A DNA stretch of 64,000 nucleotides from Clostridium mobile. Lineage in GTDB: Bacteria > Bacillota > Clostridia > Clostridiales > Clostridiaceae. The notes beneath the pieces are model-generated. The model did no database searches and was not told the origin of the DNA. It worked only from the letters and a program-made list of their open reading frames with translations. The translations under genes and the position numbers were made by a program. The stretch is from NCBI RefSeq assembly GCF_018918285.1, contig NZ_JAHLQF010000003.1, forward strand, positions 1 through 64,000, in the 5' to 3' direction. Shown piece by piece: positions 51,227-61,976 of the stretch. Numbering within the stretch: position 1 is the first letter of the stretch; each line of letters starts with the position of its first letter.

Positions 51227-52504
51227 ATGATATCAACCCTACGTAATGCTTGGAAGGTTCCTGACTTAAAGAAAAGAATATTATTTACATTCTTTATGCT
51301 TATTCTTTATAGAATGGGAAATTTCATTTTAGTTCCAGGAATCAACCAAGAACAGCTTAAAAATCTTTCTCAAAGTGGAGGCTTATTTAGCCTTTACGAT
51401 TTATTGTCCGGTGGTGCTTTTAGCAGTTTTAGTATATTTGCTATGGGGGTAGTCCCTTATATTAACTCATCGATAATATTTCAGCTTCTCACCATAGCAA
51501 TTCCATCTTTAGAACAATTGTCTAAAGAAGGAGAAGAAGGAAGAAAGAAAATACAAGAATATACTAGATATGGTGCTATAGTTTTTGGGGTAATCCAAGG
51601 ACTTAGTACATATGCTATTATATCTAGAGCTGGAGCTTTACAAGACGGCTCAAAATTCAATATGTTTTTGATTATACTTACACTATTAGCTGCATCAACA
51701 TTTTTGATGTGGTTTGGTGATAAGATAACAGAAAAAGGTATAGGAAACGGAGTTTCGCTTATAATATTTGTAAATATTATATCTAGATTTCCGACTACTA
51801 TATATCAAGTTGCAGCTCTTCAGAAAGCTGAAGAAGTTAACTTTGTTCAGGTAATTATGCTAGCTGCAATAATGGCTGGACTATTTTTAACAACTGTAAT
51901 TGTGAGTTTAGCAGAAAGAAGAATTCCAGTTCAATATGCTGGTAAGACTATAAATGGAAGAGTATATAGAGGACAATCAACACATATTCCAATAAATATT
52001 GCTTCATCAGCAGTTATAGCTATAATATTTGCTATGTCTGTTATGGCGTTTCCAGCTACGTTAGGGCAATTTTGGCCTGAGTCAAAATTATTTATGTTCA
52101 TAACGACTAACAAATATAGTCCTTTTACACAAGGAAGCTGGTTATACGCTATATTATTTTCTGTACTAATAATATTCTTCACATGGTTTTATACTGAAGT
52201 TACTATGAAGCCAGAGGAGATGGCAGAAAATATGAATAAGTCCTCAGGATTTATTCCAGGTATTAGGCCAGGTGAACCAACAGCAAATTTCATTCAAAAA
52301 GTATTAAACAGAACATCATTTATGGGTGGTATATTTGCAGCAATGATTGCGGTAATTCCAATTATTGTAGCTGCTAAAACTCCTTTTAGTGGTATTCATT
52401 TTGGTGGTACTAGTGTAATGATTATGGTTAGCACAGGCTTAGAAGCTGTAAGACAAATAGAATCTCAATTAGTTATGAGACACTATCAAGGCTTCTTGAA
52501 ATAA
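51227..52504 (+). CDS. secY: Preprotein translocase subunit SecY
   Basis: A 425-residue, ten-span membrane protein that forms the export channel with SecE. Seen: the plug/TM2 region GGAFSSFSIFAMGVVPYINSS in outline, the cytosolic loops RRIPVQYAG and MNKSSGFIPGIRPGEPTANF. ATG at 51227 uses GAGGTGATATAGG inside rplO as ribosome site, so it is coupled to L15. Confidence 0.97.
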   Translation: MISTLRNAWKVPDLKKRILFTFFMLILYRMGNFILVPGINQEQLKNLSQSGGLFSLYDLLSGGAFSSFSIFAMGVVPYINSSIIFQLLTIAIPSLEQLSKEGEEGRKKIQEYTRYGAIVFGVIQGLSTYAIISRAGALQDGSKFNMFLIILTLLAASTFLMWFGDKITEKGIGNGVSLIIFVNIISRFPTTIYQVAALQKAEEVNFVQVIMLAAIMAGLFLTTVIVSLAERRIPVQYAGKTINGRVYRGQSTHIPINIASSAVIAIIFAMSVMAFPATLGQFWPESKLFMFITTNKYSPFTQGSWLYAILFSVLIIFFTWFYTEVTMKPEEMAENMNKSSGFIPGIRPGEPTANFIQKVLNRTSFMGGIFAAMIAVIPIIVAAKTPFSGIHFGGTSVMIMVSTGLEAVRQIESQLVMRHYQGFLK

Positions 52505-52527
52505 ATATATTGTTGGAGATGATTTAG

Positions 52528-53178
52528 TTGAGAATAATATTATTAGGTCCTCCCGGTGCGGGAAAAGGAACTCAAGCTAAGTTGATTAGCAATGAGTATT
52601 CTATACCACATATATCAACCGGAGATATATTTAGAAAAAACATTTCAGAACAAACTCCCCTAGGAGTAAAAGCAAAAAGCTATATGGATAAGGGGCAGTT
52701 AGTTCCAGATGAATTAACTATAGAGATTGTTAACGATAGGTTACAAGAAGATGATTGTAAAAAAGGATTTTTACTTGACGGTTTTCCTAGAACAGTATCA
52801 CAAGCTGAGGCACTAGATAGCTTTTTACAACAGAAGGGTACAAAAATTGATAAAGCTTTATTGATTGAAGTTCCACATGAGTTTATTCTGGAAAGAATGA
52901 CAGGAAGAAGAGTATGCAAAGATTGTGGTGCTAGCTATCATGTAAAGTTTAATCCTTCTAAGGTTGAAAGTGTATGTGATTTATGCGGTGGAGAGTTGAT
53001 TCAAAGGAAAGACGATAGTGAAGAAACTGTAAAAGAAAGATTAGAAGTTTATTCTAATCAGACTGCGCCATTAGTAAAATATTATAATGAAAAGAGCAAT
53101 CTATGCAAGGTAGATGGAACCCTTGAGATAGAAGAAGTGTTCCAGAACATTTGTGATATCCTAGGGAGCGATAAATAA
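52528..53178 (+). CDS. adk: Adenylate kinase
   Basis: A 216-residue enzyme converting AMP and ATP to two ADP. P-loop GPPGAGKGT (7-15), AMP-site DGFPRT, and a LID domain with a zinc site made by CKDC and CDLC. The start is TTG at 52528 with TTGGAGATG upstream. Its stop overlaps the map start. Confidence 0.97.
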   Translation: MRIILLGPPGAGKGTQAKLISNEYSIPHISTGDIFRKNISEQTPLGVKAKSYMDKGQLVPDELTIEIVNDRLQEDDCKKGFLLDGFPRTVSQAEALDSFLQQKGTKIDKALLIEVPHEFILERMTGRRVCKDCGASYHVKFNPSKVESVCDLCGGELIQRKDDSEETVKERLEVYSNQTAPLVKYYNEKSNLCKVDGTLEIEEVFQNICDILGSDK

Positions 53179-53930
53179 TGATAATATTGAAAAATAATAT
53201 TGAAATTGAATACATGAGACAGGCGGGTAAAGTTGTAGCAGAAACCCTTGCAAAACTTGAAGAGGTAGTAAAACCGGGAATAAGTACTGCTGAACTGGAT
53301 AGAATCGCAGAAGAACTTATTGTTAAAAGAGGCGCTAAGCCATCTTTTAAGGGTTACTATGGCTTTCCAGCTTCTATATGTGCATCAGTAAACAATGAAG
53401 TTGTTCATGGTATACCATCACAGGATAGGATTCTACAAGAAGGAGACATAATAAGTGTAGATTGTGGAGCTATTTTAAATGGATACCATGGCGATGCTGC
53501 TAGGACTTTTCCAGTTGGAAAGGTATCAGAAGAAGCTGAAAAGTTAATAAATGTTACTAAAGATAGCTTTTTCAAAGGTGTTGAAAAGGCTATAGTAGGA
53601 AACAGACTTACAGATATTTCTTTTGCAATACAGCAGTATGTTGAAAGTTTTGGATATTCTGTTGTTAGAGACTACGTTGGTCATGGTATCGGAAGAGATA
53701 TGCATGAGGAACCTGAAATTCCTAACTTTGGAAGGGCAGGAAGAGGCCCAAAACTAATGAATGGAATTGTATTAGCCATTGAACCAATGGTTAATATTGG
53801 TGATTATCATGTAGATGTAAAACCGGATAACTGGACAGTTGTGACCAAAGATAATAGCTTATCAGCTCATTATGAGAATACTGTGGCAGTTTTAAATAAT
53901 GGTCCTGAAATATTAACATTAATTCAGTAG
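53178..53930 (+). CDS. map: Methionine aminopeptidase, type I
   Basis: A 250-residue enzyme removing the initiator methionine. Metal ligands are in VDCGAILNGYHGDAA (two Asp), GHGIGRDMHEEP (His, Glu) and IEPM (Glu). It overlaps adk by one base (TAATG) and has no strong ribosome site of its own, so translation is probably coupled. Confidence 0.96.
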   Translation: MIILKNNIEIEYMRQAGKVVAETLAKLEEVVKPGISTAELDRIAEELIVKRGAKPSFKGYYGFPASICASVNNEVVHGIPSQDRILQEGDIISVDCGAILNGYHGDAARTFPVGKVSEEAEKLINVTKDSFFKGVEKAIVGNRLTDISFAIQQYVESFGYSVVRDYVGHGIGRDMHEEPEIPNFGRAGRGPKLMNGIVLAIEPMVNIGDYHVDVKPDNWTVVTKDNSLSAHYENTVAVLNNGPEILTLIQ

Positions 53931-53941
53931 AGGTGAAAAGT

Positions 53942-54223
53942 TTGGAAGATAACGACCAGATAGGTAAAGTAGTCTACTCTAAAGCAGGAAGGGATAAAGA
54001 TAAGTTTTTCATAGTTACAGGTGTATTAGATGAACAATATGTTTATATTGCTGATGGCAGTTTAAGGCCTATAGAAAAGCCTAAGAAAAAGAAAATAAAG
54101 CATCTAGTTTTTACTAATACAACAGCTGATGAAGTAAAAAATTTATTATTATCAGGCGATAAGGTTAGTAATTCAATGATCAGAAAAATTTTGCAGTCTC
54201 ACGACATGAATAAGGAGGTTTGA
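53942..54223 (+). CDS. KOW-domain RNA-binding protein
   Basis: A 93-residue protein related to the L14e/L27e-type KOW proteins found between map and infA in Firmicutes. The N-terminal KOW core is IGKVVYSKAGRDKDKFFIV; the middle is rich in lysine (PKKKKIKH). TTG at 53942 is chosen because GAGGTG (53930-53935) lies 6 bases upstream; GTG at 53933 is inside that site. A role in translation or RNA binding is inferred from the fold and neighbours. Confidence 0.82.
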   Translation: MEDNDQIGKVVYSKAGRDKDKFFIVTGVLDEQYVYIADGSLRPIEKPKKKKIKHLVFTNTTADEVKNLLLSGDKVSNSMIRKILQSHDMNKEV

Positions 54224-54229
54224 GACCTT

Positions 54230-54448
54230 ATGTCAAAAGAGGATGTTATAGAAATGCAAGGTACTGTATTAGAAGCTTTACCTAATGCTATGTTTGAAGT
54301 GGAATTAGAAAGTGGGCATAAAATAATAGCACATATTTCTGGAAAACTTAGAATGAATTTTATTAGAATTTTACCAGGTGATAAAGTTACTGTGGAACTT
54401 TCTCCATATGACTTAACTCGTGGAAGAATAACTTGGAGAGCAAAGTAA
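54230..54448 (+). CDS. infA: Translation initiation factor IF-1
   Basis: A 72-residue OB-fold protein that occupies the A site during initiation. It begins [20 protein letters not shown] and has [26 protein letters not shown] in its core. It lies 6 bases after the KOW gene, with AAGGAGG inside that gene. Confidence 0.97.
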   Translation: MSKEDVIEMQGTVLEALPNAMFEVELESGHKIIAHISGKLRMNFIRILPGDKVTVELSPYDLTRGRITWRAK

Positions 54449-54451
54449 TAA

Positions 54452-54577
<126 letters not shown>

Positions 54578-54581
54578 TAAC

Positions 54582-54631
54582 GTTTTAGGAGCGGCTGACG
54601 TTAAGATATAGAATATCTAATGGCCTAGAAC
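54582..54631 (+). promoter_or_regulatory. Structured leader before the alpha operon (rpsM)
   Basis: An outer stem GTTTTAGG (54582-54589)/CCTAGAAC (54624-54631) with one G-T pair encloses a hairpin AGATAT (54604)/ATATCT (54613) and large unpaired internal loops. It lies in the 123-base gap before rpsM. In E. coli, S4 binds the start of this operon; S4 control here is only suggested by position. Confidence 0.45.
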
Positions 54632-54700
54632 TTTATATATATTTTTGAATAATCTATGAAAGATTACCTTATTTATATTTACCAGGAGGTGTAATGATTA

Positions 54701-55072
54701 ATGGCAAGAATATCTGGAGTTGACCTACCAAGAGAAAAAAGAGTTGAAATAGGTCTAACTTATATATTTGGTATAGGATTACCAAGTGCACAAAAAATTC
54801 TTAAAGAAACAGGAGTAAATCCTGATACAAGAGTTAAGGATTTATCAGAAGATGAAGTTAATGCTTTAAGAGATTATATAAATAAGTATCTTAAAGTTGA
54901 AGGTGACTTAAAAAGAGATATAGCTCTTGATATAAAGAGATTAGTTGAAATTGGATCTTATAGAGGAATAAGACATAGAAGAGGACTTCCAGTTAGAGGT
55001 CAGAAAACAAAAACTAATGCTAGAACTAGAAAAGGACCAAAGAAACTAGTTTCAGGTAAGAAGAAGAAATAA
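54701..55072 (+). CDS. rpsM: 30S ribosomal protein S13
   Basis: A 123-residue head protein contacting P-site tRNA; helix-two-turn-helix [19 protein letters not shown]-terminal [23 protein letters not shown] lies 13 bases upstream of the ATG, a little far. It opens the alpha operon. Confidence 0.97.
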   Translation: MARISGVDLPREKRVEIGLTYIFGIGLPSAQKILKETGVNPDTRVKDLSEDEVNALRDYINKYLKVEGDLKRDIALDIKRLVEIGSYRGIRHRRGLPVRGQKTKTNARTRKGPKKLVSGKKKK

Positions 55073-55099
55073 GCAATATTGAATTAAGGAGGGAAAGAG

Positions 55100-55498
55100 A
55101 TGGCAGCAGCAGCAAAGGTTAAGAAAACAAGAAGAAGAAAAGAAAGAAAAAATGTTGAGCATGGCTGTGCACATATAAAGTCAACTTTTAACAATTCAAT
55201 TGTTACATTAACTGATGCCGTTGGTAACGCACTTTCATGGGCAAGTGCCGGCGGATTAGGATTTAGAGGATCAAGAAAGAGTACTCCATTTGCAGCACAA
55301 ATGGCAGCTGAAACAGCAGCGAAAACAGCAATGGAGCATGGATTGAAAAGCGTAGAAGTTTACGTAAAAGGTCCTGGAGCGGGTAGAGAAGCTGCAATAA
55401 GATCATTACAGGCAGCAGGATTAGAAGTTACTTTAATAAAAGATGTTACACCAATACCACACAACGGTTGTAGACCGCCAAAAAGAAGAAGAGTGTAA
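55100..55498 (+). CDS. rpsK: 30S ribosomal protein S11
   Basis: A 132-residue platform protein in the mRNA exit region: [33 protein letters not shown] and the basic C-terminus [20 protein letters not shown] precedes the ATG. Confidence 0.97.
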   Translation: MAAAAKVKKTRRRKERKNVEHGCAHIKSTFNNSIVTLTDAVGNALSWASAGGLGFRGSRKSTPFAAQMAAETAAKTAMEHGLKSVEVYVKGPGAGREAAIRSLQAAGLEVTLIKDVTPIPHNGCRPPKRRRV

Positions 55499-55525
55499 TC
55501 TAAGCAATAGGAGGTGGAATAATAA

Positions 55526-56146
55526 ATGGCAAGATACACTGGAGCAACTTGTAGATTATGTAGAAGAGAAGGATTAAAGCTATTCCTTAAGGGGGATAGA
55601 TGTTATACAGATAAATGTGCTTTCGCAAGAAGAGGTTATGCACCAGGACAGCACGGACAAAGCAGAAAGAAGCTTTCAAACTATGGATTACAGTTGAGAG
55701 AAAAGCAGAAGGCTAAGAGAATATATGGAGTATTAGAAAATCAATTTAGAGCTTATTATGTTAAAGCTGATAGAAAAAGAGGAATAACAGGTGAAAACTT
55801 GTTAAGACTTCTTGAAATGAGACTTGATAACGTAGTATTCAGATTAGGATATGGTGATTCAAGAAAAGAAGCTAGACAGTTAGTAACTCACGGTCATTTT
55901 TTAGTAAATGGCAAAAAAGTTGATATTCCATCATATATAGTATCAGTTAATGATGTTATAACTGTTTCAGAAAAGAGCAGAGCTACTGAAAAGTTTAAAG
56001 TATTTGCTGAAAATCCAAAAACATTACCAAACTGGTTATCAGCTACTCCAGAAAACTTTGAAGGAAGAGTAGTAAGCGAACCTACTAGAGAAGATGTTGA
56101 TGTTCCTGTAAATGAAACATTAATCGTTGAGTTATATAGCAAATAG
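55526..56146 (+). CDS. rpsD: 30S ribosomal protein S4
   Basis: A 206-residue primary 16S rRNA binder. The N-terminus carries CRLC and two further Cys (RCYTDKC), the zinc form. The S4 RNA-binding domain ([23 protein letters not shown]) is intact. It can also act as a translational repressor. Confidence 0.97.
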   Translation: MARYTGATCRLCRREGLKLFLKGDRCYTDKCAFARRGYAPGQHGQSRKKLSNYGLQLREKQKAKRIYGVLENQFRAYYVKADRKRGITGENLLRLLEMRLDNVVFRLGYGDSRKEARQLVTHGHFLVNGKKVDIPSYIVSVNDVITVSEKSRATEKFKVFAENPKTLPNWLSATPENFEGRVVSEPTREDVDVPVNETLIVELYSK

Positions 56147-56215
56147 TAGTATATAGTGAAAGAATCAGTTGCCCTCATATTAGATTGATATATTATATAA
56201 AAGGAGGGTTTGTAA

Positions 56216-57163
56216 ATGTTAGAAATTGAAAAGCCAAAAATTGAATGTGTTGAAATGGCAGAAGATGGTTCTTATGGTAGATTTGTAGTAGAACCACTAG
56301 AGAGAGGATACGGAATAACTTTAGGAAATGCATTAAGAAGAATACTTCTTTCATCATTACCTGGAGTTGCCGTTAATTCTATCAGAGTTGAAAATGTATT
56401 ACATGAATTTACAACTGTTAAGGGTGTAAAAGAAGATGTTACTGAATTAATATTAAATATTAAGCAGTTAGCGTTAAAAATGTCTGGGGAGGGCCCTAGG
56501 ACTATATATATTGATGCTAAAGGTGCTGGAAAGGTAACAGCTGCTGATATACAGAGTGATGGAGACATAGAAATTATCAACAAGGATTTACATATAGCTA
56601 CATTAGATGATGATGCAAAGCTTTATATGGAAATGATAGTTGATAGAGGAAGAGGTTATGTGTCCCAAAATAGAAATAAAGCAGAGGGTATGCCGATTGG
56701 TACTATCCCTGTAGATTCTATATACACTCCAGTTAAAAGAGTAAATTTCAATGTTGAAAATACAAGAGTGGGACAGATTACTGACTATGATAAGCTAACA
56801 CTTGAAGTATGGACTAATGGAACTATTATGCCTGATGAAGCTATTAGCTTGTCAGCGAAGATATTAATTGAACACTTTAAATTATTCATGAGCTTAACTG
56901 ATCATGTTAATAATGTAGAAATAATGGTAGAAAAAGAAGAAGACAAGAAGGAAAAAGTTCTAGAAATGACAATTGAAGAACTTGATCTTTCAGTTAGAAG
57001 CTACAATTGCTTAAAGAGAGCGGGAATAAACACTGTTCAAGAATTAACTGAAAGAACCATTGATGATATGATGAAAGTTAGAAATTTAGGTAAAAAGTCT
57101 CTAGAAGAAGTTGAGCAAAAGCTTGAAGCACTAGGATTAGGCCTAAAACAAGCTGATGAGTAA
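56216..57163 (+). CDS. rpoA: RNA polymerase alpha subunit
   Basis: A 315-residue subunit that starts polymerase assembly. The N-terminal dimer domain has [20 protein letters not shown]; the C-terminal domain (about 240-315), with [22 protein letters not shown], contacts UP-element DNA and activators. Confidence 0.98.
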   Translation: MLEIEKPKIECVEMAEDGSYGRFVVEPLERGYGITLGNALRRILLSSLPGVAVNSIRVENVLHEFTTVKGVKEDVTELILNIKQLALKMSGEGPRTIYIDAKGAGKVTAADIQSDGDIEIINKDLHIATLDDDAKLYMEMIVDRGRGYVSQNRNKAEGMPIGTIPVDSIYTPVKRVNFNVENTRVGQITDYDKLTLEVWTNGTIMPDEAISLSAKILIEHFKLFMSLTDHVNNVEIMVEKEEDKKEKVLEMTIEELDLSVRSYNCLKRAGINTVQELTERTIDDMMKVRNLGKKSLEEVEQKLEALGLGLKQADE

Positions 57164-57193
57164 TTATACAATGTAACGTAAGGAGGTATAGAG

Positions 57194-57535
57194 ATGGCAG
57201 GATATCGTAAGTTAGGTCGTCCAACTGACCAAAGAAGAGCAATGCTTAGAAGTTTAGTTACTAGCTTCTTAAAGCACGGAAAAATCGAAACAACTGTTAC
57301 AAGAGCAAAAGAAACTAGAAACTTAGCTGAAAAGATGATAACTCTTGGTAAAAGAGGAGATCTTCATGCAAGAAGACAAGTGCTTGCATTTGTAACTGAA
57401 GAAGAAGTAGTTAAAAACTTATTTGACAATATAGCTCCTAAATATGCTGAAAGAAATGGTGGATATACTAGAATGTATAAAGTAGGTCCTAGAAGAGGCG
57501 ATGGAGCAGAAATGGTTATACTAGAATTAGTATAA
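57194..57535 (+). CDS. rplQ: 50S ribosomal protein L17
   Basis: A 113-residue protein, [19 protein letters not shown] at the start. It is the short Firmicute form and closes the alpha operon; a terminator follows. Confidence 0.97.
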   Translation: MAGYRKLGRPTDQRRAMLRSLVTSFLKHGKIETTVTRAKETRNLAEKMITLGKRGDLHARRQVLAFVTEEEVVKNLFDNIAPKYAERNGGYTRMYKVGPRRGDGAEMVILELV

Positions 57536-57542
57536 GATTCCA

Positions 57543-57579
57543 GGGGATTAAGTATAAAATTAGCTTAGTCCCCATTTTA
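57543..57579 (+). terminator. Terminator after rplQ
   Basis: A 10-bp stem GGGGATTAAG/CTTAGTCCCC (one G-T pair) with an 11-base loop and ATTTTAA after it. Moderate strength; read-through to the ECF genes is possible. Confidence 0.65.
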
Positions 57580-57612
57580 ATATAGTGTTAGCCATTATGA
57601 GGTGTTTTTAAA

Positions 57613-58458
57613 ATGAATAACAAGATGATAGAATGTAGAAACGTAGTATATAAGTATGAAGATACAGTTAACAATACATTTAGACTAGCGGTAGACAATG
57701 TTTCTATAGAGGTAGAAAAAGGTGAATTCGTTGTTATATTAGGAAGAAATGGTTCAGGCAAATCCACTATAGCTAAACACATGAATGCACTTTTATTGCC
57801 TTCAGAAGGAAAAATCCTTGTTGATGGAATAGATACATCTATTTCTGAAAATGTCTGGGAGGTAAGAAAAAGGGCAGGAATGGTATTTCAAAACCCAGAT
57901 AATCAAATAGTAGCTACTATAGTAGAAGAAGATGTTGCTTTTGGACCTGAAAATATAGGAATAGAATCTAAGGAAATAAGAAAAAGAGTAGATGATTCTT
58001 TAAAAAGAGTGAATATGTATGATTACAGAAAACATGCTCCTCATTTGCTTTCAGGTGGACAAAAACAAAGAGTAGCTATAGCTGGGGTCTTATCAATGAT
58101 GCCTGAGTGCATTATATTTGATGAACCTACAGCAATGTTAGATCCATCTGGTAGAAAAGAAGTAGTGAAAACAATAAAAGATTTAAATAAAAATTATGGT
58201 ATTACAATACTCCTTATAACACATTATATGGAAGAAGCTGTTGAGGCTGACAGAATAATAGTTATGGATTCAGGTAAGATGATTTCACAAGGTTCTCCTA
58301 AGGAAATATTCAGCGATGTAAAGACAATGAAAAAAACAGGGTTAGATGTACCACAAGTAACGGAATTAGCCTATGAACTAAAAAAAGAAGGTATAAAATT
58401 AGATTCTGATATATTAACTATAGATGAGATGGTGAATGCATTATGTCAATTAAAATAG
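57613..58458 (+). CDS. ecfA1: ECF transporter ATPase EcfA1
   Basis: A 281-residue ABC ATPase of the energy-coupling factor vitamin transporters. Walker [10 protein letters not shown]-loop QNPDNQ, signature LSGGQKQR and Walker [12 protein letters not shown] are all present. It overlaps ecfA2 by 16 bases. With EcfA2 and EcfT it forms a shared module used by separate substrate-binding S proteins; none is encoded here. Confidence 0.95.
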   Translation: MNNKMIECRNVVYKYEDTVNNTFRLAVDNVSIEVEKGEFVVILGRNGSGKSTIAKHMNALLLPSEGKILVDGIDTSISENVWEVRKRAGMVFQNPDNQIVATIVEEDVAFGPENIGIESKEIRKRVDDSLKRVNMYDYRKHAPHLLSGGQKQRVAIAGVLSMMPECIIFDEPTAMLDPSGRKEVVKTIKDLNKNYGITILLITHYMEEAVEADRIIVMDSGKMISQGSPKEIFSDVKTMKKTGLDVPQVTELAYELKKEGIKLDSDILTIDEMVNALCQLK

Positions 58459-59306
58459 AGAACTTAACGCATGTCTACATGGAAGGTACACCTTTTGAGA
58501 AAAAGGCTTTAGACAATGTGTCCATAGAAATACAAGATGGAGAGTTTGTGGCTTTAATAGGGCATACAGGCTCTGGAAAATCTACACTTATTCAGCATAT
58601 AAATGGATTATTAAAGCCCCATTCAGGTAAAATCTTGATTGATGGTTTAGATATAACCGCCAAAAGTGTAAAACTAAGTTCAATAAGAAAAAAGGTAGGA
58701 TTAGTTTTTCAATATCCAGAATATCAACTTTTCGAAGAAACTATTGAAAAAGATATAGCTTTTGGTCCTAAAAATTTAGGATTGAACGATGAAGAGACTA
58801 ATAAAAGGATAAAAAGAGCTATGAAAATAGTAGGGTTAGATTATAATGATTATAAAGACAAATCTCCTTTTGAACTTAGCGGAGGACAGAAGAGAAGAGT
58901 GGCAATTGCTGGAGTAGTGGCTATGGAACCACAGGTACTTATATTAGATGAACCTACTGCAGGGCTAGATCCTAAAGGTAGAGATGATATTTTATGCAAT
59001 ATAGCTAATTTACACAGAGAATATAATATGACTATTATTTTAGTTTCTCATAGTATGGAGGATGTTGCTAAGTTAGCGGATAGAATATTAGTAATGCATA
59101 AGGGGAGCTGTATATTAGATGGCAAACCATCATCTATATTTAAGGAGATAGATACACTGGAGAATGTGGGGTTAGCTGTTCCACAAGTAACCTATTTATC
59201 AAGGGAGCTTAGGAAAAAAGGCTTTGATATATCAGATGAAATATTTACTATTGACCAGGCTAAAGAAGAGTTACTTAAGATACTTAAATCCAAAATTAAA
59301 GGATAG
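58443..59306 (+). CDS. ecfA2: ECF transporter ATPase EcfA2
   Basis: A 287-residue ABC ATPase paired with EcfA1. Walker [10 protein letters not shown]-loop QYPEYQ, signature LSGGQKRR, Walker [12 protein letters not shown]. It starts inside the end of ecfA1 and ends 19 bases before ecfT. Confidence 0.95.
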   Translation: MSIKIENLTHVYMEGTPFEKKALDNVSIEIQDGEFVALIGHTGSGKSTLIQHINGLLKPHSGKILIDGLDITAKSVKLSSIRKKVGLVFQYPEYQLFEETIEKDIAFGPKNLGLNDEETNKRIKRAMKIVGLDYNDYKDKSPFELSGGQKRRVAIAGVVAMEPQVLILDEPTAGLDPKGRDDILCNIANLHREYNMTIILVSHSMEDVAKLADRILVMHKGSCILDGKPSSIFKEIDTLENVGLAVPQVTYLSRELRKKGFDISDEIFTIDQAKEELLKILKSKIKG

Positions 59307-59325
59307 TCGTTAGGAGAGCAAATAC

Positions 59326-60123
59326 ATGATTAAGGATATAACATTAGGACAATATATTCCTGGTGAATCTTTTGTTCATAAACTGGATCCTAGAACTAAA
59401 ATTTTAATATCTTTAATATTTATAATAAATTTGTTTATTGTTAATAGCTTTAAAGGATATATATTTATTATACTTTTTACTGCATTATGCATAGCAATTT
59501 CAAAGGTACCATTTAAGTTCATATATAAAGGTTTAAAACCTATATTTGTCCTTATAATAATTACAGCTCTACTAAATGTCTTCATGACTAGTGGGGGGAA
59601 ACCAATTTATGAGGGTAGATTCATAACAATATATGAAGAAGGGCTAAAATTAGCAGCTTTTATGGTATTAAGGCTAGTGTTGTTAATCATGGGAACATCT
59701 CTTTTAACATTAACAACATCTCCAATAGAATTAACAGATGGTATAGAAAAACTGTTAAATCCTTTAAGAAAAATTGGAGTTCCAGCTCATGAATTAGCTA
59801 TGATGATGACCATAGCATTAAGATTTATTCCTACATTAATTGATGAAACAGATAAGATTATGAAAGCTCAAATGGCAAGAGGTGCTGATTTTGAATCAGG
59901 AAACATAATTCAAAGAGCTAAGAGCTTAATACCATTATTGGTACCATTGTTTATTAGCTCCTTTAGAAGAGCAGATGAATTATCTATGGCGATGGAAGCT
60001 AGATGTTATAAAGGCGGGGAAGGGAGAACTAGAATGAAACAATTAAAGTTTTCATACAGGGATTCTATTGCTTTTATAATAATAGTTTTACTAGTTGCCT
60101 TGTCTATATGGAGTAGATTTTAA
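59326..60123 (+). CDS. ecfT: ECF transporter transmembrane protein EcfT
   Basis: A 265-residue membrane protein with about five to six hydrophobic segments. The two Ala-Arg-Gly-type coupling motifs (MARGAD and MEARCYKGGEGRTRM) that contact the ATPases are visible. It links EcfA1A2 to S components for vitamins, for instance cobalamin or riboflavin. Confidence 0.95.
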   Translation: MIKDITLGQYIPGESFVHKLDPRTKILISLIFIINLFIVNSFKGYIFIILFTALCIAISKVPFKFIYKGLKPIFVLIIITALLNVFMTSGGKPIYEGRFITIYEEGLKLAAFMVLRLVLLIMGTSLLTLTTSPIELTDGIEKLLNPLRKIGVPAHELAMMMTIALRFIPTLIDETDKIMKAQMARGADFESGNIIQRAKSLIPLLVPLFISSFRRADELSMAMEARCYKGGEGRTRMKQLKFSYRDSIAFIIIVLLVALSIWSRF

Positions 60124-60864
60124 ATGAGTAGAAATATAAAATTGCTTATAGAATACGATGGAACAAACTATTCAGGATGGCAAAAGCAAAAAAATAATTC
60201 CAACACTATACAAGAAGTTATTGAAAAAAGTATCAAACAAATTACTAAAGAAGATGTAGAGATAATAGGATGTAGCAGAACGGATGCAGGGGTTCATGCT
60301 AAAGGTTTCGTGGGTAATTTTTTTACAGGCAGCAAGATTTCAGGAGATAAGTTTAAGTATGCAATAAATAGTAAATTACCAGAAGATATTATTATAATAG
60401 GTTCAGAAGAAGTTGATTTACAATTTCATTCTAGATATAGCTGTAAAAGCAAAAGATATATATATAAAATACTAAACAGGCAATGGCCTTCTCCTATAGA
60501 AAGAAACTATACATATCATGTGAGAAATGAACTAGATATAGTAAGCATGAATGAAGCTGCTAAATATTTTATAGGAACTCATGACTTTACTTCATTTAAG
60601 AACATAGGAAGTAGTGTTAAAACTTCTGTGAGAACTATTATGGATTGTCAAGTATTCAGACAAGAAGAAAACATTATATTTACTATTACGGGAGATGGGT
60701 TTTTATATAATATGATTAGAATTATAACTGGCACTTTAATACAAGTTGGAATGGGTAAAAAAAATCCTCAAGATATCATTGATATCTTAGCTGCAAAGGA
60801 CAGGCAAAAGGCTGGGAGAGCAGCTCCAGCTAGGGGATTATACTTAGATAGAGTTTTTTACTAA
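60124..60864 (+). CDS. truA: tRNA pseudouridine(38-40) synthase
   Basis: A 246-residue enzyme modifying the anticodon arm. The catalytic Asp54 is in CSRTDAGVHAKG. It begins immediately after the ecfT stop with no gap, and GGAGTAGA at the end of ecfT may serve as ribosome site, implying coupled translation. Confidence 0.95.
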   Translation: MSRNIKLLIEYDGTNYSGWQKQKNNSNTIQEVIEKSIKQITKEDVEIIGCSRTDAGVHAKGFVGNFFTGSKISGDKFKYAINSKLPEDIIIIGSEEVDLQFHSRYSCKSKRYIYKILNRQWPSPIERNYTYHVRNELDIVSMNEAAKYFIGTHDFTSFKNIGSSVKTSVRTIMDCQVFRQEENIIFTITGDGFLYNMIRIITGTLIQVGMGKKNPQDIIDILAAKDRQKAGRAAPARGLYLDRVFY

Positions 60865-60878
60865 AGAAGAGAATTTAA

Positions 60879-60907
60879 TTGACACGCCAGGTTGATTGTA
60901 TTATAAT
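60879..60907 (+). promoter_or_regulatory. Promoter of rplM-rpsI
   Basis: Full consensus TTGACA, 17-base spacer, TATAAT. One of the best promoters in the window. Confidence 0.92.
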
Positions 60908-60913
60908 ATAAAT

Positions 60914-60975
60914 GTTTGTATTTAGATTATAAGAGATCCACTAGCCCCGGATCTTTATATAGAACGAATGTATTT
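60914..60975 (+). promoter_or_regulatory. Ribosomal protein L13 leader
   Basis: Directly after the transcription start, TATAA-g-AGATCC (60928-60939) pairs with GGATCTTTATA (60949-60959) around loop ACTAGCCCC. This matches my memory of the Firmicute L13 leader, thought to sense L13. No terminator overlaps it, so control would be at translation. Confidence 0.7.
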
Positions 60976-61002
60976 ATGTAATTAGTTCAAGGAGGGAAAA
61001 AG

Positions 61003-61437
61003 ATGAAATCATACATTGCAAAACCACTAGAAGTTGAGAGAAAATGGTATGTTGTTGATGCTGCTGGAAAACCACTAGGAAGAGTAGCAAGCCAAGTTGC
61101 ATCAATATTAAGAGGAAAAAACAAACCAACATTTACACCACATGTAGATACAGGAGATTATGTTATCATCATAAATGCTGAGAAGGTTGTTTTAACTGGA
61201 AAAAAATTAGACCAAAAAATGTTAAGACATCACTCATTATACCCAGGTGGATTGAAAGAAGTTCCATATAAGGAAGCAATAGCAAAGAAACCTGAATTTG
61301 TATTTGAAGAAGCTGTTAGAAGAATGCTTCCAAAAGGACCACTTGGAAGACAAATGGCTAAGAAATTAAAGGTATATAGAGGATCAGAACATAACCACGA
61401 AGCTCAAAAACCAGAAGTATTAGAATTACAATACTAA
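61003..61437 (+). CDS. rplM: 50S ribosomal protein L13
   Basis: A 144-residue early-assembly protein. [20 protein letters not shown] and [21 protein letters not shown] are typical. AAGGAGGG precedes the ATG; the leader at 60914-60975 probably controls it. Confidence 0.97.
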   Translation: MKSYIAKPLEVERKWYVVDAAGKPLGRVASQVASILRGKNKPTFTPHVDTGDYVIIINAEKVVLTGKKLDQKMLRHHSLYPGGLKEVPYKEAIAKKPEFVFEEAVRRMLPKGPLGRQMAKKLKVYRGSEHNHEAQKPEVLELQY

Positions 61438-61468
61438 TTAGGAAGAGCTGGAAGAAGGAGGAATGGAA

Positions 61469-61861
61469 ATGGCAAAAGTTCAGTATTTAGGAACTGGAAG
61501 AAGAAAGAAAGCTATAGCTAGAGTAAGACTTGTACCTGGTGAAGGTAAAGTAACAATAAATAAAAGAGATATAGAAAATTATTTTGGGTTAGAAACTTTA
61601 AGAGTTATAGTAAATCAACCATTAGTTTTAACTGGAACTAAAGAAAAATTTGACGTTATAGTAAATGTTTATGGTGGTGGATTTACAGGCCAGGCTGGAG
61701 CAATAAGACATGGTATAACAAGAGCTTTAATTAAAGCTGATGAAACGTTAAAACCAGAATTAAAGAAAGCTGGATTTGTAACAAGAGACCCAAGAATGAA
61801 AGAAAGAAAGAAATACGGTCTTAAGGGAGCAAGAAGATCACCACAGTTTTCAAAGAGATAG
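61469..61861 (+). CDS. rpsI: 30S ribosomal protein S9
   Basis: A 130-residue head protein whose C-terminal tail SPQFSKR reaches P-site tRNA. ATG at 61469 is used, 7 bases after AAGGAGG; ATG at 61463 would touch that site. Confidence 0.97.
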   Translation: MAKVQYLGTGRRKKAIARVRLVPGEGKVTINKRDIENYFGLETLRVIVNQPLVLTGTKEKFDVIVNVYGGGFTGQAGAIRHGITRALIKADETLKPELKKAGFVTRDPRMKERKKYGLKGARRSPQFSKR

Positions 61862-61873
61862 TTTCGGAGAATG

Positions 61874-61898
61874 GAGAGGTTTATACCTCTCTTTTTTT
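61874..61898 (+). terminator. Terminator after rplM-rpsI
   Basis: GAGAGGT/ACCTCTC with a TTAT loop and eight T. Confidence 0.9.
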
Positions 61899-61976
61899 TA
61901 TGTCTTCAATAATAAATTTATATAATAAAAATTATATAAATGAGAACACTATTTAATATTATTGGAGGTGTTAAAA

